DNA of 64,000 bases from positions 1 through 64,000 of the forward strand of contig JBEKYC010000040.1 of assembly GCA_049511415.1 (NCBI GenBank), read 5' to 3'. The position numbers were made by a program, and so were the translations under genes. This stretch comes from Bog-159 sp049511415. Its GTDB lineage: Bacteria; Acidobacteriota; Terriglobia; Bryobacterales; Bryobacteraceae. This document shows positions 23,690-33,177 of this stretch, piece by piece. Positions within the stretch are counted from its first letter, which is position 1; each line of letters begins with the position of its first letter. The notes beneath the pieces were generated by a model that searched no databases, was not told the origin of the DNA, and saw only the letters and a program-made list of their open reading frames with translations.

Positions 23690-26446
23690 ATGTCCACGCT
23701 ACAGAAGCTTACTCCCAACCAAGACTTGCAGTGCTACTTTTACGAGCCCTCGGCGGTAGCCGCGCTCAGTGCCACCAGTCCCAACGGCTTCACCGTGTCG
23801 GGCTGCTGGCGGGAGCAATGCGACTGGGCCGTCGTAGAGTGGAACCGGGACAATGTCTTCGAGCACCCAGTTTTCCGAAACCTGCCAGATGGGGACCTCA
23901 GCGGACTGCAGCTTTCCTACCAAGACACACGCACCAATTGTATTGCGATCGATTCCAACTTATACGCAACGGTGGATTGGCCCTACCTGCGCGTTTGGGC
24001 GGATCCTGGAACCGGCGAGCAACTGTATCGGATCCCGCTGGCGGGTAATGCCACACCAGTTACAGGAAGTTACGCACCCGCCTCAGCAACATTTACTTTG
24101 CAAGGCGTTGCCACGGGCAACGATTACATTGAAATCGCATGGGATCAGGAGCACTACACTTATCAGCTTTACGGATCCGATACCTTAGAGACGGCGGCCG
24201 CCGCGCTGGCGAAAAGTATCAGTACGTTCTCGCAGACGATGCAGGCGTCAGCAAGCGGCCCGGCGATAATATTGACCGCCGCGAATAGCAGCTTGGGAGC
24301 GAATGGGAACAGGATTGGCGTATATGGCAACACATACGGCACCGAGCCGGGGGGGCCGACCGAAAGCTGGCTGCCTGGATGGCAACTGCTAAGCGGCGGC
24401 GAATCGCCGACGCAGTGGCAGATCAATCTGAACTTCAGCGCGATTAGCGGACTGAACGAGAGCGGTGCCGTAGTTGCCGTGCCGATGAATGCGGTCCGCA
24501 AGATGCGCTGGACTTGGGCCGCCGACTTACAATCGAGCGATTTTGCGCGCAGCGAGTTCTCGATAATGGTCAGTGATTGGGTAGTTACCGCGACGGATCG
24601 CACTTACCAGGTTGCCGGACCGGGTAGTTGGCGGGTGGAAGACGGCGACAGTTCACTTGTGCTCACGGGCAACTGGGCACAGACGATCGGAAATTACTCC
24701 GGCGGAACCATCAGTTGTGCGACTACTCCGGGCGCCAGTATCAGTTATTCCTACCTATCTCCACAAGACCACAACCTGAACCTTGGGACGCGAAGGTTGC
24801 CGAACGCGGCGCAGCTTTCCGTTCAAGTGGATCAGAATCCCGTGCAGACGTTGACGGTGGCGCTTTCCGGCGAGGATATTCTGGTCAGGTGGCCCCTAGG
24901 AACGCTCACCGGGCAGACGCAACATACTGTCACGGTCACACAAGCGGGAGAGAACGGATCGCCGTTTTATCTGGATTTTTTGGAAATCGCCATACCGACC
25001 GAAGAACTGCCTAGCTTTCTGCCAGATCCGCAAACGACACTCGCCACGGACTGGGACACACTTCACTCGCAGGCACTAGCGCCGGAACGCACCGCATGGC
25101 TGATTCAAGCGCTCGGCTTCACAGGCAGAGCCAACCACTATGCCGGGGCGTTGTGGTTTTACGAGCTGGTTTGCTCCGGACAGCGATATGCCACCGGAAC
25201 AATCACGTTTTCGGGCAGTTCCGATTTTGGCAAGACCACTACGATATCGCTGGGGCCGACGGTGCTCACGCATCTAAACCTGATTGGCGATACGCCGGCG
25301 AGCCTGGCTGTGGCGTTTCAGTTGCTGATCAATGAAGGCTCTACCGGCGTTTGGGCTGCAGCCAACGGTGAAGTGCTGACAATTACGGCACGCACTATGG
25401 GAACCACGGGCAACGGACTTGCACTTGCTGCTGACTCGGGCGGCGGAACCAGCTTGCAAGTGGTGACTAGCGGAGCGCTGGCAGGCGGCGTGGACGGCGA
25501 CTGGCTTACAGACCTGACCGCCACGCCACGCATGAATCGGGCGGCGCGTGATTGGAGCCAGAGCTTCTTTGCGGCGCTCAAAGGATATAACATCCAGGCG
25601 ACCGCATCATTTAGCACGGAACTGGGAAACGGCGACCCGTCGGCGGTAGCCGCCATTGCGCAGCGCTATCCGGATGGGACCGCCTGCATGGTGAATACGC
25701 CGGCACTGCAGACAAATTTTTCGACGACAAGCCTGGCTTTCTGGCAAGAGGTTTATCTGGATATGGCGAACGTCATGAACGCAGCGGGCATAGCGCCATA
25801 TTTGCAGTTCGGCGAGATCCAGTGGTGGTATTTCTGCCCGCCTGCCGATCCCAGTGCCGGCAATTGGACGCCGATCCCCAATGGAGGCATGCCGTTCTAC
25901 GACGCCTACACCACGACCACATTTCAATCGCAGTACGGGCGGCCGATGTACGTGTTTACAGATCCGAGCAACGATCCGACGCCGTATCCGCAGGAAGCGA
26001 GCTTTCTGCCCGGACTGATCGGACAGTTTACCGCGGCCATTATGGCGTTCGTACGGCAGACCTATGCGAATGCACAGTTTGAGGTATTGTACCCGCCGGA
26101 TACGAATGACGCACCGCTCACCAGCGTGATTAATCTGCCGGGCGCTTGGAATCCGACGAACCTGAACTGCTTTAAAACCGAGAACTTTACTTATACGGGC
26201 GATTGCAATCTCAACGCGGCGACTACGTCGATCGAGATGCCGGCGCAGTTGGGATTCGCGGCGCAGAATTCGGCGCACCTGGTGGGCATCGGGAACTACA
26301 TGACACCTTGGGCGAAGGAATCGCGGATCGCCAAGGGATTTAAGCTGGGGTCGGTGGTTCTGTTCGCGTTGGACCAATGCTGCCTGATCGGCTACGGACT
26401 GCCGCTGTCGGGGTGGAGCGGCCTCAGCCTGTTCATGGGCTCGTAG
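23690..26446 (+). CDS. large tail protein with glycosidase-like TIM barrel
   Basis: 918 residues, last gene of the cluster. Residues 1-~130 form a beta domain (CYFYEPSAVAALSATSPNG). Two copies of a ~90-residue alpha/beta insert follow: about 125-220 (ATFTLQGVATGNDYIEIAWD ... GANGNRIGVYGN) and about 505-595 (ATGTITFSGSSDFGKTTTIS ... GTTGNGLALAAD). The second copy is inserted into a TIM-barrel-like region (PERTAWLIQALGFTGRANHY; FFAALKGYNIQATASFSTEL; GIAPYLQFGEIQWWYFC; HLVGIGNYMTPWAKE). The acidic residue in LQFGEIQWW is a candidate catalytic position. Comparable barrels occur in GTA gp15 and in tail-sheath-like proteins of some siphoviruses. Whether it digests cell-wall glycans is unknown. Confidence 0.6.
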   Translation: MSTLQKLTPNQDLQCYFYEPSAVAALSATSPNGFTVSGCWREQCDWAVVEWNRDNVFEHPVFRNLPDGDLSGLQLSYQDTRTNCIAIDSNLYATVDWPYLRVWADPGTGEQLYRIPLAGNATPVTGSYAPASATFTLQGVATGNDYIEIAWDQEHYTYQLYGSDTLETAAAALAKSISTFSQTMQASASGPAIILTAANSSLGANGNRIGVYGNTYGTEPGGPTESWLPGWQLLSGGESPTQWQINLNFSAISGLNESGAVVAVPMNAVRKMRWTWAADLQSSDFARSEFSIMVSDWVVTATDRTYQVAGPGSWRVEDGDSSLVLTGNWAQTIGNYSGGTISCATTPGASISYSYLSPQDHNLNLGTRRLPNAAQLSVQVDQNPVQTLTVALSGEDILVRWPLGTLTGQTQHTVTVTQAGENGSPFYLDFLEIAIPTEELPSFLPDPQTTLATDWDTLHSQALAPERTAWLIQALGFTGRANHYAGALWFYELVCSGQRYATGTITFSGSSDFGKTTTISLGPTVLTHLNLIGDTPASLAVAFQLLINEGSTGVWAAANGEVLTITARTMGTTGNGLALAADSGGGTSLQVVTSGALAGGVDGDWLTDLTATPRMNRAARDWSQSFFAALKGYNIQATASFSTELGNGDPSAVAAIAQRYPDGTACMVNTPALQTNFSTTSLAFWQEVYLDMANVMNAAGIAPYLQFGEIQWWYFCPPADPSAGNWTPIPNGGMPFYDAYTTTTFQSQYGRPMYVFTDPSNDPTPYPQEASFLPGLIGQFTAAIMAFVRQTYANAQFEVLYPPDTNDAPLTSVINLPGAWNPTNLNCFKTENFTYTGDCNLNAATTSIEMPAQLGFAAQNSAHLVGIGNYMTPWAKESRIAKGFKLGSVVLFALDQCCLIGYGLPLSGWSGLSLFMGS

Positions 26447-26449
26447 CTG

Positions 26450-27022
26450 TCAAGCGCCGCCCTTCAAACCTAACGTCTCTGCGCGCTCCTGCATGGCTTT
26501 CAGACAAAAGCAGATGTGCTCGTCCAGCTCCAACCCGAGTTCCCGCGCGCCATTCACGATGTCCTCCCGGTTTACAGAGCGAGCGAATGCCTTGTCCTTC
26601 ATCTTTTTTCGGACAGACGCCGCATCGACTTCGAACACGCTGCGATGCGGCTTGACGTAGGAGATGGCCGTAATGAAGCCGGCTAACTCGTCGCAAGCGA
26701 ACAGCGTCTTTTCGAGCGGGGATACGCGGAGGACACCGGTGAAATCGGCGTGCGAGAGGATGGCGCGTCGGATTTCCTCGCTCACGCCACGTTCGGCCAG
26801 CAGAGGCTCACCTTTCGTCGGGTGATCCGGTAGCGTGGGGTGAATCTCCCAATCAAAATCGTGGAGCAAAGCAGTGACGGACCACTTCTCCTCGTCCTCT
26901 CCGAGTTTACGCGCATAGGCAGCCACGCAGGCCTCCACCGCCAGCGCATGTTTGCGCAAACCTTCCGACTTCGTGAATTCGTACAGAATTTCCAACGCTT
27001 GATCGCGGGTCATTCCTACCAT
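26450..27022 (-). CDS. HD-domain phosphohydrolase
   Basis: 190 residues, single HD domain. Metal ligands visible: RKHALAVEACV (H), LLHDFDWEIHP (HD), DHPTKGEPLL (H) and AILSHADFTG (H), with a later aspartate in LFACDELAGFI. The size and pattern match the stand-alone HDIG-type predicted hydrolases found across bacteria; substrate unknown. ATG 27022 and ATG 27013 are both possible starts. It converges on the last tail gene with three bases between stops and is divergent from the CocE-like hydrolase. Confidence 0.85.
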   Translation of the reverse strand: MVGMTRDQALEILYEFTKSEGLRKHALAVEACVAAYARKLGEDEEKWSVTALLHDFDWEIHPTLPDHPTKGEPLLAERGVSEEIRRAILSHADFTGVLRVSPLEKTLFACDELAGFITAISYVKPHRSVFEVDAASVRKKMKDKAFARSVNREDIVNGARELGLELDEHICFCLKAMQERAETLGLKGGA

Positions 27023-27089
27023 GATAAGCGCTGCGATTGCCGCAAATGCACGAGGATTGTGCTAACACAGACTGTGGAGTCCAAATCGT

Positions 27090-29525
27090 ATGCAGCGATC
27101 ATCCCTTTTGCAGTGCGCGTTACTGGCGTCGATGACGGCCGCGGGCCTTGCCGGCCAGCCGGCCTCGCTTAAAGGGCCCGGCGAAGATGCGACGTTCTAC
27201 CTTTATCTGAACGAAGACCGCATCGGCACACTGAAAGTCAAATGGCTGCCTGACGGCGCGTACAATAGCGAAGCGTCCATAACCATGGGGGGGCAGAGCA
27301 TGACCGTCACGAGTTCCGCGACGGTGGACGCGGACGGATTCTGGACCGGTCTTACCACCGCCGCTCCCGCCGCCACGGTTACCAGCGTGCGCGAAGGCGC
27401 GACCGGCCGCGTCACCCGAAAGGACAAAACCACGACATTCGAGATCAAAGAGGGCGCGCGCCTGTTCGATAATAACGGGCCCGCGTTGATGAGCCAAGCC
27501 GTGCGGCTGTATGATCGCGCCAAGGGCGGCAAACAGCCGTTCCCAGTGATCATCCTGCCGGGCGCGGCCGTGGAAGCCTCGCTCGAATTCAAGGATCAGG
27601 TGGAGCACACCGTGGCCGGGAAGGACCTCGCTTTTCTCCGTTACGTCTATTCACTCGCCGGTATCGACATCACCATTTGGACCGACGCTGACGGGCGCAT
27701 CTATCTCGGCGACGTGCCCATGCAACACGCCGCCTTTGTGCGCGAGGGCTACGAAGCGCTGCGAAAAGAGCCCGTGAACGATCCGCTGCTCTCGCAAGCG
27801 AAGTACGACGTCAGGGTGCAAGCCGGAACCAAAATCGCGATGCGCGATGGCGTGAAGCTATCCACCGACATCTACCTGCCGCAGGCCGAGGGCAAGGCGC
27901 CGGTGATTCTGATTCGCACGCCGTACAAAAAAGAGATGGGCGAGAATCAAGCGCGTTACTACGCCCGCCGGGGCTACGCGGTCGCCATCCAGGATTGCCG
28001 CGGCCGCTTCGGATCCGAAGGAGTGTGGGAGCCGTTCCTCAATGAGTCCACGGATGGGTACGATGCGATCGAGTGGCTGGCGGCGCAGCCGTGGTCGAAC
28101 GGCAAGGTGGGCATGATCGGCGGATCGTACGTCGGATGGGTGCAGTGGTGGGCCGCCAGCGAGCGCCCGCCACACCTGGTGACGATCATTCCGAACGTAT
28201 CCCCGCCCGATCCTTTCTACAATATCCCCTACGAACACGGCGCCTTCTTTATTTTCGGCGCGATCTGGTGGGCGGATATTCTGGAGTCAAAGGCCACAGG
28301 CGATCTGTCTGGCGTGGCGTTGAGTAAGATTGGCGAGAAGAAATACGGCGAGTTGTTGCGCGCGCTACCGGTTATCGATCTGGATAAAGCCGTACTGGGG
28401 AAAGAGAATCCATACTGGCGGCTGTGGATCGCGCATCCGGTGGACGACAATTGGTGGGCGCGGGCGGACTTCCTCAACAAGCTGCGGGACGTCAACCTGC
28501 CCGTGTTTCACCAGTCCGGCTGGTTCGATGGCGACGGCATCGGCACCAAGCTGAATTATCAGCAGATGAAAGAGTACGGCCACGGCAATCAGAAGCTCAC
28601 CATCGGACCGTGGGGACATACCGATACAGCGGCGCGCAAACTAGGCGACCACGATTTTGGGCCGGCCGCGCTCATCGACCTGCAACGGGATTACCTGCGC
28701 TGGTTCGATTACTGGCTGAAGGGCGTGGATAATGGCATAACCAAGGAGCCGCTGGTCAGTATTTTCGTGATGGGCGCCAACCAATGGCTGCATGGCAATA
28801 CTTACCCGCTGCCTGCCACGAAATTCACCAAGCTTTATTTTTCGGGAGAAGGTAAAGCAAACACGTCCAAGGGCGATGGCCGGCTCACATTTGACGAGCC
28901 GCCAGCCGGTGCGCCAGCCGACCACTACGTCTATGATCCAGGCGACCCCACGCCGGACCCGAATTTCTACGAAACCACCGCAGCGCAAGACAAGTTAGTC
29001 CAGTCAGTGGATGAGAAGAAGAAAGAAGCGGAAGAACACCACGAGAAAGTTACCGCGGACCGGCGCGACATCCTGGTTTATCAGACGGAAGAGTTGAAAG
29101 AGCCATTAACCTTCGCCGGACCACTTTCGGCAACGCTCTACGCCGCCTCGTCGGCGCGCGACACTGACTGGTTCGTCAGTCTGGTGGAGATCGAGAAGGA
29201 TGGCAAGACCTTTTCATTGGCGTCCGGCAAGTTGCGCGCGCGTTTTCGAAACAGCGTGAAGAAGCCGGAGCTACTGACTCCCGGGCGAATCTACGAATAC
29301 ACACTCGATCTTTGGCACACGGGCATCACGGTGCCGGCCGGGGCCCGCTTGCGCGTGGAAGTCGCCTCGGCTGTATTCCCTATGTTCTCGCGCAATCTGA
29401 ATACGGGCGGACACAACGAAACGGAAACGGCATTCGTGGCCGCGATGCAGGTGATTTACCACGACAAGGAGCATCCGTCTTACTTGCTTTTGCCTCTTAT
29501 TCCCGCGGACGAGTTGAAGAAGTAG
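27090..29525 (+). CDS. exported CocE/NonD-family hydrolase
   Basis: 811 residues. Signal peptide (SSLLQCALLASMTAAGLAGQ), an extra N-terminal beta domain of ~180 residues (YLYLNEDRIGTLKVKWLPDG), then the X-Pro dipeptidyl-peptidase/CocE alpha/beta-hydrolase: VILIRTPYKKE, AIQDCRGRFGSEGVWEPF, nucleophile in VGMIGGSYVGWVQWW (GxSYxG) and histidine in IGPWGHTDT. A C-terminal jelly-roll (FAGPLSATLYAASSARDTDW, GARLRVEVASAVFP) closes it. Members hydrolyse esters or amides such as peptides or acyl amides; specificity cannot be read here. Confidence 0.87.
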   Translation: MQRSSLLQCALLASMTAAGLAGQPASLKGPGEDATFYLYLNEDRIGTLKVKWLPDGAYNSEASITMGGQSMTVTSSATVDADGFWTGLTTAAPAATVTSVREGATGRVTRKDKTTTFEIKEGARLFDNNGPALMSQAVRLYDRAKGGKQPFPVIILPGAAVEASLEFKDQVEHTVAGKDLAFLRYVYSLAGIDITIWTDADGRIYLGDVPMQHAAFVREGYEALRKEPVNDPLLSQAKYDVRVQAGTKIAMRDGVKLSTDIYLPQAEGKAPVILIRTPYKKEMGENQARYYARRGYAVAIQDCRGRFGSEGVWEPFLNESTDGYDAIEWLAAQPWSNGKVGMIGGSYVGWVQWWAASERPPHLVTIIPNVSPPDPFYNIPYEHGAFFIFGAIWWADILESKATGDLSGVALSKIGEKKYGELLRALPVIDLDKAVLGKENPYWRLWIAHPVDDNWWARADFLNKLRDVNLPVFHQSGWFDGDGIGTKLNYQQMKEYGHGNQKLTIGPWGHTDTAARKLGDHDFGPAALIDLQRDYLRWFDYWLKGVDNGITKEPLVSIFVMGANQWLHGNTYPLPATKFTKLYFSGEGKANTSKGDGRLTFDEPPAGAPADHYVYDPGDPTPDPNFYETTAAQDKLVQSVDEKKKEAEEHHEKVTADRRDILVYQTEELKEPLTFAGPLSATLYAASSARDTDWFVSLVEIEKDGKTFSLASGKLRARFRNSVKKPELLTPGRIYEYTLDLWHTGITVPAGARLRVEVASAVFPMFSRNLNTGGHNETETAFVAAMQVIYHDKEHPSYLLLPLIPADELKK

Positions 29526-29572
29526 GCCGCGCAATATGCGGCTCTTCCCGCGATAACCTGTAAGTAAAGATT

Positions 29573-31147
29573 ATGAGTACAGCGAGGCCACAACCGATTC
29601 AGATCACAGGGCCGATCACGGATGCCGACCGTAGCATCCTGACTCCCGAGGCGGTGAACTTCCTCGGGGCCCTGGCGCGCAGGTTCGACGAGCGCCGCCA
29701 GCAACTGTTGGCACAACGGCGCGCGCGGCAGGCCGAAATCGATCATGGCAACCTGCCGCAGTTTCTGGCGCAAACCGCGTGGGTTCGCGATTCGGATTGG
29801 GTAGCCGCGCCTATTGCGGCCGACCTGCGGGACCGGCGCGTCGAGATCACCGGACCAGTGGATCGCAAAATGATCATCAACGCCTTGAACTCCGGCGCCA
29901 GTGTGTTCATGGCGGACTTCGAGGACTCGAACTCGCCCACATGGCGGAACAATCTGGATGGGCAGGCCAATCTTCGCGATGCGGTCAACGGCACGATCAG
30001 CTACGTCAGTCCGGAAGGAAAGCGCTACGAATTGGGCGCGTGTCCGGCGGTTTTGATGGTGCGGCCGCGCGGCTGGCACCTCGACGAAAAGCACTTCCTG
30101 GTGGACGGACGGCCCATCGCGGCCGGCCTTTTCGATTTTGGGCTTTACTTCTTCCACAATGCCAAGGCGCTGATCGCCAAGGGCACCGGACCGTATTTCT
30201 ATTTGCCGAAGATGGAGAGTCACCTGGAGGCGCGGTTGTGGAATGACGTGTTCCATTTCGCGCAGCAAGAATTGGGAGTGCCGCGCGGCGCCATTCGCGC
30301 CACCGTGCTGATCGAAACGATTCTGGCCGCTTTCGAAATGGACGAAATCATTTACGAATTGCGGGAACACTCGGCGGGGCTCAATTGCGGGCGATGGGAT
30401 TACATTTTCAGCTTCATCAAGAAATTCCGCAACCGGCCGGATTTCGTGCTACCCAACCGCGCCCTGGTCACCATGGAGCGGCATTTCCTGCGCTCGTACG
30501 TGGACCTGCTGATCGAGACCTGCCATCGGCGTGGCGTGCATGCCATGGGCGGCATGGCGGCGCAGATTCCTATCAAGAACGATCCCGCGGCCAACGCGCG
30601 GGCTTTGGAGAAAGTGCGGCAGGACAAGCTGCGCGAGGTCCGCGCCGGACATGATGGCACCTGGGTGGCGCATCCTGGCTTGGTGCCCGTAGCGAAAGAG
30701 ATCTTCGACGCGTACATGCCCGCGGCGAATCAGTTGGAGCGGAAGCCGCAAGTCGAAGTCACGGCTGCGGATTTGCTGGCGGTGCCGGATGGCGACATCA
30801 CCGAGGCTGGCTTGCGCTGGAATATCGACGTCGGCATTCAGTATCTGGAGGCCTGGATACGCGGCAACGGCTGCGTTCCCATTTATAACCTGATGGAAGA
30901 CGCCGCTACGGCGGAGATTTGCCGGGCGCAGGTGTGGCAATGGGTGAAGCATGCTGCGCGGCTGGACGACGGACGCGTGGTGACCTCCGGCCTGGTGAAG
31001 AGCGCCATTGCCGATGTGGCAGAAGGTTTGCGCGGGTCAATCGGCGGCGAGGCACTGGCGCGCGCCACGCGCCTCTATGAACAGATGATGACCAGCGCGG
31101 ACTTTCCTGAATTCCTAACCCTGATCGCGTACGACTATATCGATTAA
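29573..31147 (+). CDS. aceB: malate synthase A
   Basis: 524 residues, normal length for the isoform A family. Signature segments: ALNSGASVFMADFEDSNSP, LMVRPRGWHLDEKHFLV, YFYLPKMESHLEARLWNDVF (acetyl-CoA/glyoxylate site), ATVLIETILAAFEMDEI, and WVAHPGLVPVAKEIFD near the C-terminus. It condenses glyoxylate with acetyl-CoA to malate in the glyoxylate bypass. No isocitrate lyase gene is in the window. Its TAA interlocks with the stop of the convergent alcohol dehydrogenase gene (TTAA). Confidence 0.93.
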   Translation: MSTARPQPIQITGPITDADRSILTPEAVNFLGALARRFDERRQQLLAQRRARQAEIDHGNLPQFLAQTAWVRDSDWVAAPIAADLRDRRVEITGPVDRKMIINALNSGASVFMADFEDSNSPTWRNNLDGQANLRDAVNGTISYVSPEGKRYELGACPAVLMVRPRGWHLDEKHFLVDGRPIAAGLFDFGLYFFHNAKALIAKGTGPYFYLPKMESHLEARLWNDVFHFAQQELGVPRGAIRATVLIETILAAFEMDEIIYELREHSAGLNCGRWDYIFSFIKKFRNRPDFVLPNRALVTMERHFLRSYVDLLIETCHRRGVHAMGGMAAQIPIKNDPAANARALEKVRQDKLREVRAGHDGTWVAHPGLVPVAKEIFDAYMPAANQLERKPQVEVTAADLLAVPDGDITEAGLRWNIDVGIQYLEAWIRGNGCVPIYNLMEDAATAEICRAQVWQWVKHAARLDDGRVVTSGLVKSAIADVAEGLRGSIGGEALARATRLYEQMMTSADFPEFLTLIAYDYID

Positions 31148-32151
31148 CGGCTAACCAGCACCACGCGGAACCGTGCTTGATTTGTGATCATGCGCTGGTA
31201 TCCCTGGGCGGCATCTTCCAGCGCGAATTCCTCGATCATAGGCCGGATTCCGGTCAACGCGCAGAAGTTCAGCGTGTCCTCGGAGTCTTTCGAAGAACCG
31301 GAAGGCCAGCCGAGCACCTTGCGCCGGTTCTGAATCAATTGGATCGGCGAAATGGCCATCGGCTCCATGCTGCCCGCGATAACGAGCAGTGTGCCACCCA
31401 GTCCGAGGCCGTTGGCCAGTGCCGAGATCGCCTGGCTGTTCGGGGCCGTGGCGACAATTACTTTCGCGCCACCTAACTTACTGAGTTCATCGGCAGGGTT
31501 TAACGAGTCGCTATCCATATAGCGGTGGGCGCCTAACTTCAAGGCCAGTTCTTCTTTGTCTTTGCCGCGCGAGATAGCCACCACGTGAAACCCGAAGTGG
31601 CGCGCGAACTGGACACCCAGGTGGCCCAGACCGCCGATGCCGTGAATCGCGACTACGTCGCCGGGCATGGCGCCGGTGTGTCGCAGTGAATTATAAGTGG
31701 TGACGCCGGCGCAGAGCAGCGGGCCGGCTTGCGCAAAGCTCAACCCCTCCGGGATGCGCGCCAGCCCGCGCACGGGCGCGATCATGTACTGCTGGTATCC
31801 GCCGTCGAAGCTGAATCCCGTGATGCGCAGTTGTACGCAATTGACAAACGAGCCGCGGCGGCAGGGATCGCACAGGCCGCAGTTATCGCCGTGCCAACCG
31901 ACGCCCACCCGGTCACCCACCGACCATGCGGTAACGCCCGGACCGACGGCATCGATCGTTCCCGCGACTTCGTGTCCGGGAACGCGCGGATAGGCCAGTC
32001 CGGGCCAATGGCCTTCCTTTATGAAGCTGTCACTGTGGCAGATGCCACAGGCGGCGACCTTGATGCGGACGGCGCCCTCGCCCGGTTCGGTTAGGGGGCG
32101 CTCGGCGGCGGTGAAATCGGCGCCGGGGTTTGGAATCACAATAGCTTTCAT
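31144..32151 (-). CDS. zinc-dependent alcohol dehydrogenase (MDR family)
   Basis: 335 residues. Catalytic zinc site ACGICHSD and PGHEVAGTID; structural-zinc cysteines CGLCDPCRRGSFVNC; Rossmann motif GIGGLGHLGVQFARHFG; NAD(P) discrimination region VVAISRGKDKEELALKLGAH. The family oxidises alcohols or reduces aldehydes. The pattern is close to the AdhP/AdhA and cinnamyl-alcohol-dehydrogenase-like group; a precise substrate is not assignable. It lies 33 bases downstream of pstS on the same strand and may be co-transcribed. Confidence 0.88.
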   Translation of the reverse strand: MKAIVIPNPGADFTAAERPLTEPGEGAVRIKVAACGICHSDSFIKEGHWPGLAYPRVPGHEVAGTIDAVGPGVTAWSVGDRVGVGWHGDNCGLCDPCRRGSFVNCVQLRITGFSFDGGYQQYMIAPVRGLARIPEGLSFAQAGPLLCAGVTTYNSLRHTGAMPGDVVAIHGIGGLGHLGVQFARHFGFHVVAISRGKDKEELALKLGAHRYMDSDSLNPADELSKLGGAKVIVATAPNSQAISALANGLGLGGTLLVIAGSMEPMAISPIQLIQNRRKVLGWPSGSSKDSEDTLNFCALTGIRPMIEEFALEDAAQGYQRMITNQARFRVVLVSR

Positions 32152-32184
32152 AGCGTCCGTACCACCTTAGATGACGACCAGCGG

Positions 32185-33177
32185 CTACCGGATGCTGGCA
32201 ATTGCTTGACGTTCCCGCGTCACTACGGCCTCCGGCAACGCGACGTATCCCAGCGCACCCGCCTGGCGCTGGCCGGAGGCCAGCATCCATTCGAGGAACC
32301 TCGCGATGGCCTGCCTTTTCTCGGGATCGGCGATGCGCGCCGGCACCAGCCAATAAGTAAAGGCCGCGATAGGATACGCATCCGCCCCGGCGGCATTGCT
32401 GATGGAAACGCGGAAGTCGTCTCCCAAATAGTGGGCCGCCGCCCGCGGAATGCTGGCAAGGTCTGCCTGGACAAACTTGCCGGCCGGGTTGCGAATCGCG
32501 CCAAACGCCAGGTGGTGCTCGACGGCGTAGGTGAATTCGGTGTAACCGATGGCGTTGGGCGTCTGGCCGACAAGCTCCGCCACGCCTTCGTTACGCTCGG
32601 CGCCGACACCGATCGGCCAAGCCACCTTGGTTCCGGAGCCCACCTGGCGGTTCCATTCCGAGCTGACCTTCGATAGGTAATCCGTCCAAACGAAGGTCGT
32701 TCCGCTGCCGTCGGAACGATGGACCACGACGATCTCACTGTCCGGGAGGCGTAGGCTCTTGTTTGCGGCGCGCAGAGCAGGGTCGTTCCAGCGCCGAATG
32801 CGACCCAGGAATATCGCGGCCAGGATTTCCGGCGCGAAACGCAGATCGCGGGCCACCGAAGGCAGATTGTAGATGGGAACTACCGCTCCCAGAACGCTCG
32901 GGAAATGCAACACGCCTTCATGGAAGGCGGCGACTTGCGGATCAGTCAGCGGCACATCCGATGCCGCAAAATCGGCCGAACCGTCACGCAATCGGCGGAT
33001 GCCTTCCTCCGACCCAACCGCCTGGTAATGGATGCGGATATCGGGGCTGTGCGCGGCGAAGGAATCGAACCACTTCCGGTAAATGGGATACGGGAAGGTA
33101 GCGCCGGCTACGGATAGGTCCGCGGCCATCGCAGGCGCGAGCGAACACAGCAAGACGATCATGAAACGCATTTTCAT
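32185..33177 (-). CDS. pstS: phosphate-binding periplasmic protein PstS
   Basis: 330 residues with signal peptide (MIVLLCSLAPAMAA). Phosphate-site loops of PstS: SVAGATFPYPIYRKWF, AVGSEEGIRRLRDGSADFAA, VVHRSDGSGTTFVWTDYLSK and QTPNAIGYTEFTYA. It would capture phosphate for the Pst ABC transporter. The pstCAB genes are not adjacent, so this is an orphan copy; a polyphosphate kinase gene and a porin gene lie within 4 kb, which may reflect phosphate storage and uptake. ATG overlaps the upstream stop by four bases. Confidence 0.88.
   Translation of the reverse strand: MKMRFMIVLLCSLAPAMAADLSVAGATFPYPIYRKWFDSFAAHSPDIRIHYQAVGSEEGIRRLRDGSADFAASDVPLTDPQVAAFHEGVLHFPSVLGAVVPIYNLPSVARDLRFAPEILAAIFLGRIRRWNDPALRAANKSLRLPDSEIVVVHRSDGSGTTFVWTDYLSKVSSEWNRQVGSGTKVAWPIGVGAERNEGVAELVGQTPNAIGYTEFTYAVEHHLAFGAIRNPAGKFVQADLASIPRAAAHYLGDDFRVSISNAAGADAYPIAAFTYWLVPARIADPEKRQAIARFLEWMLASGQRQAGALGYVALPEAVVTRERQAIASIR

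Noticed and set aside
10187..26446. ordinary complete prophage
   Set aside because: No integrase, regulators, replication or lysis genes and no flanking direct repeats were found by eye; kept only as the alternative explanation.
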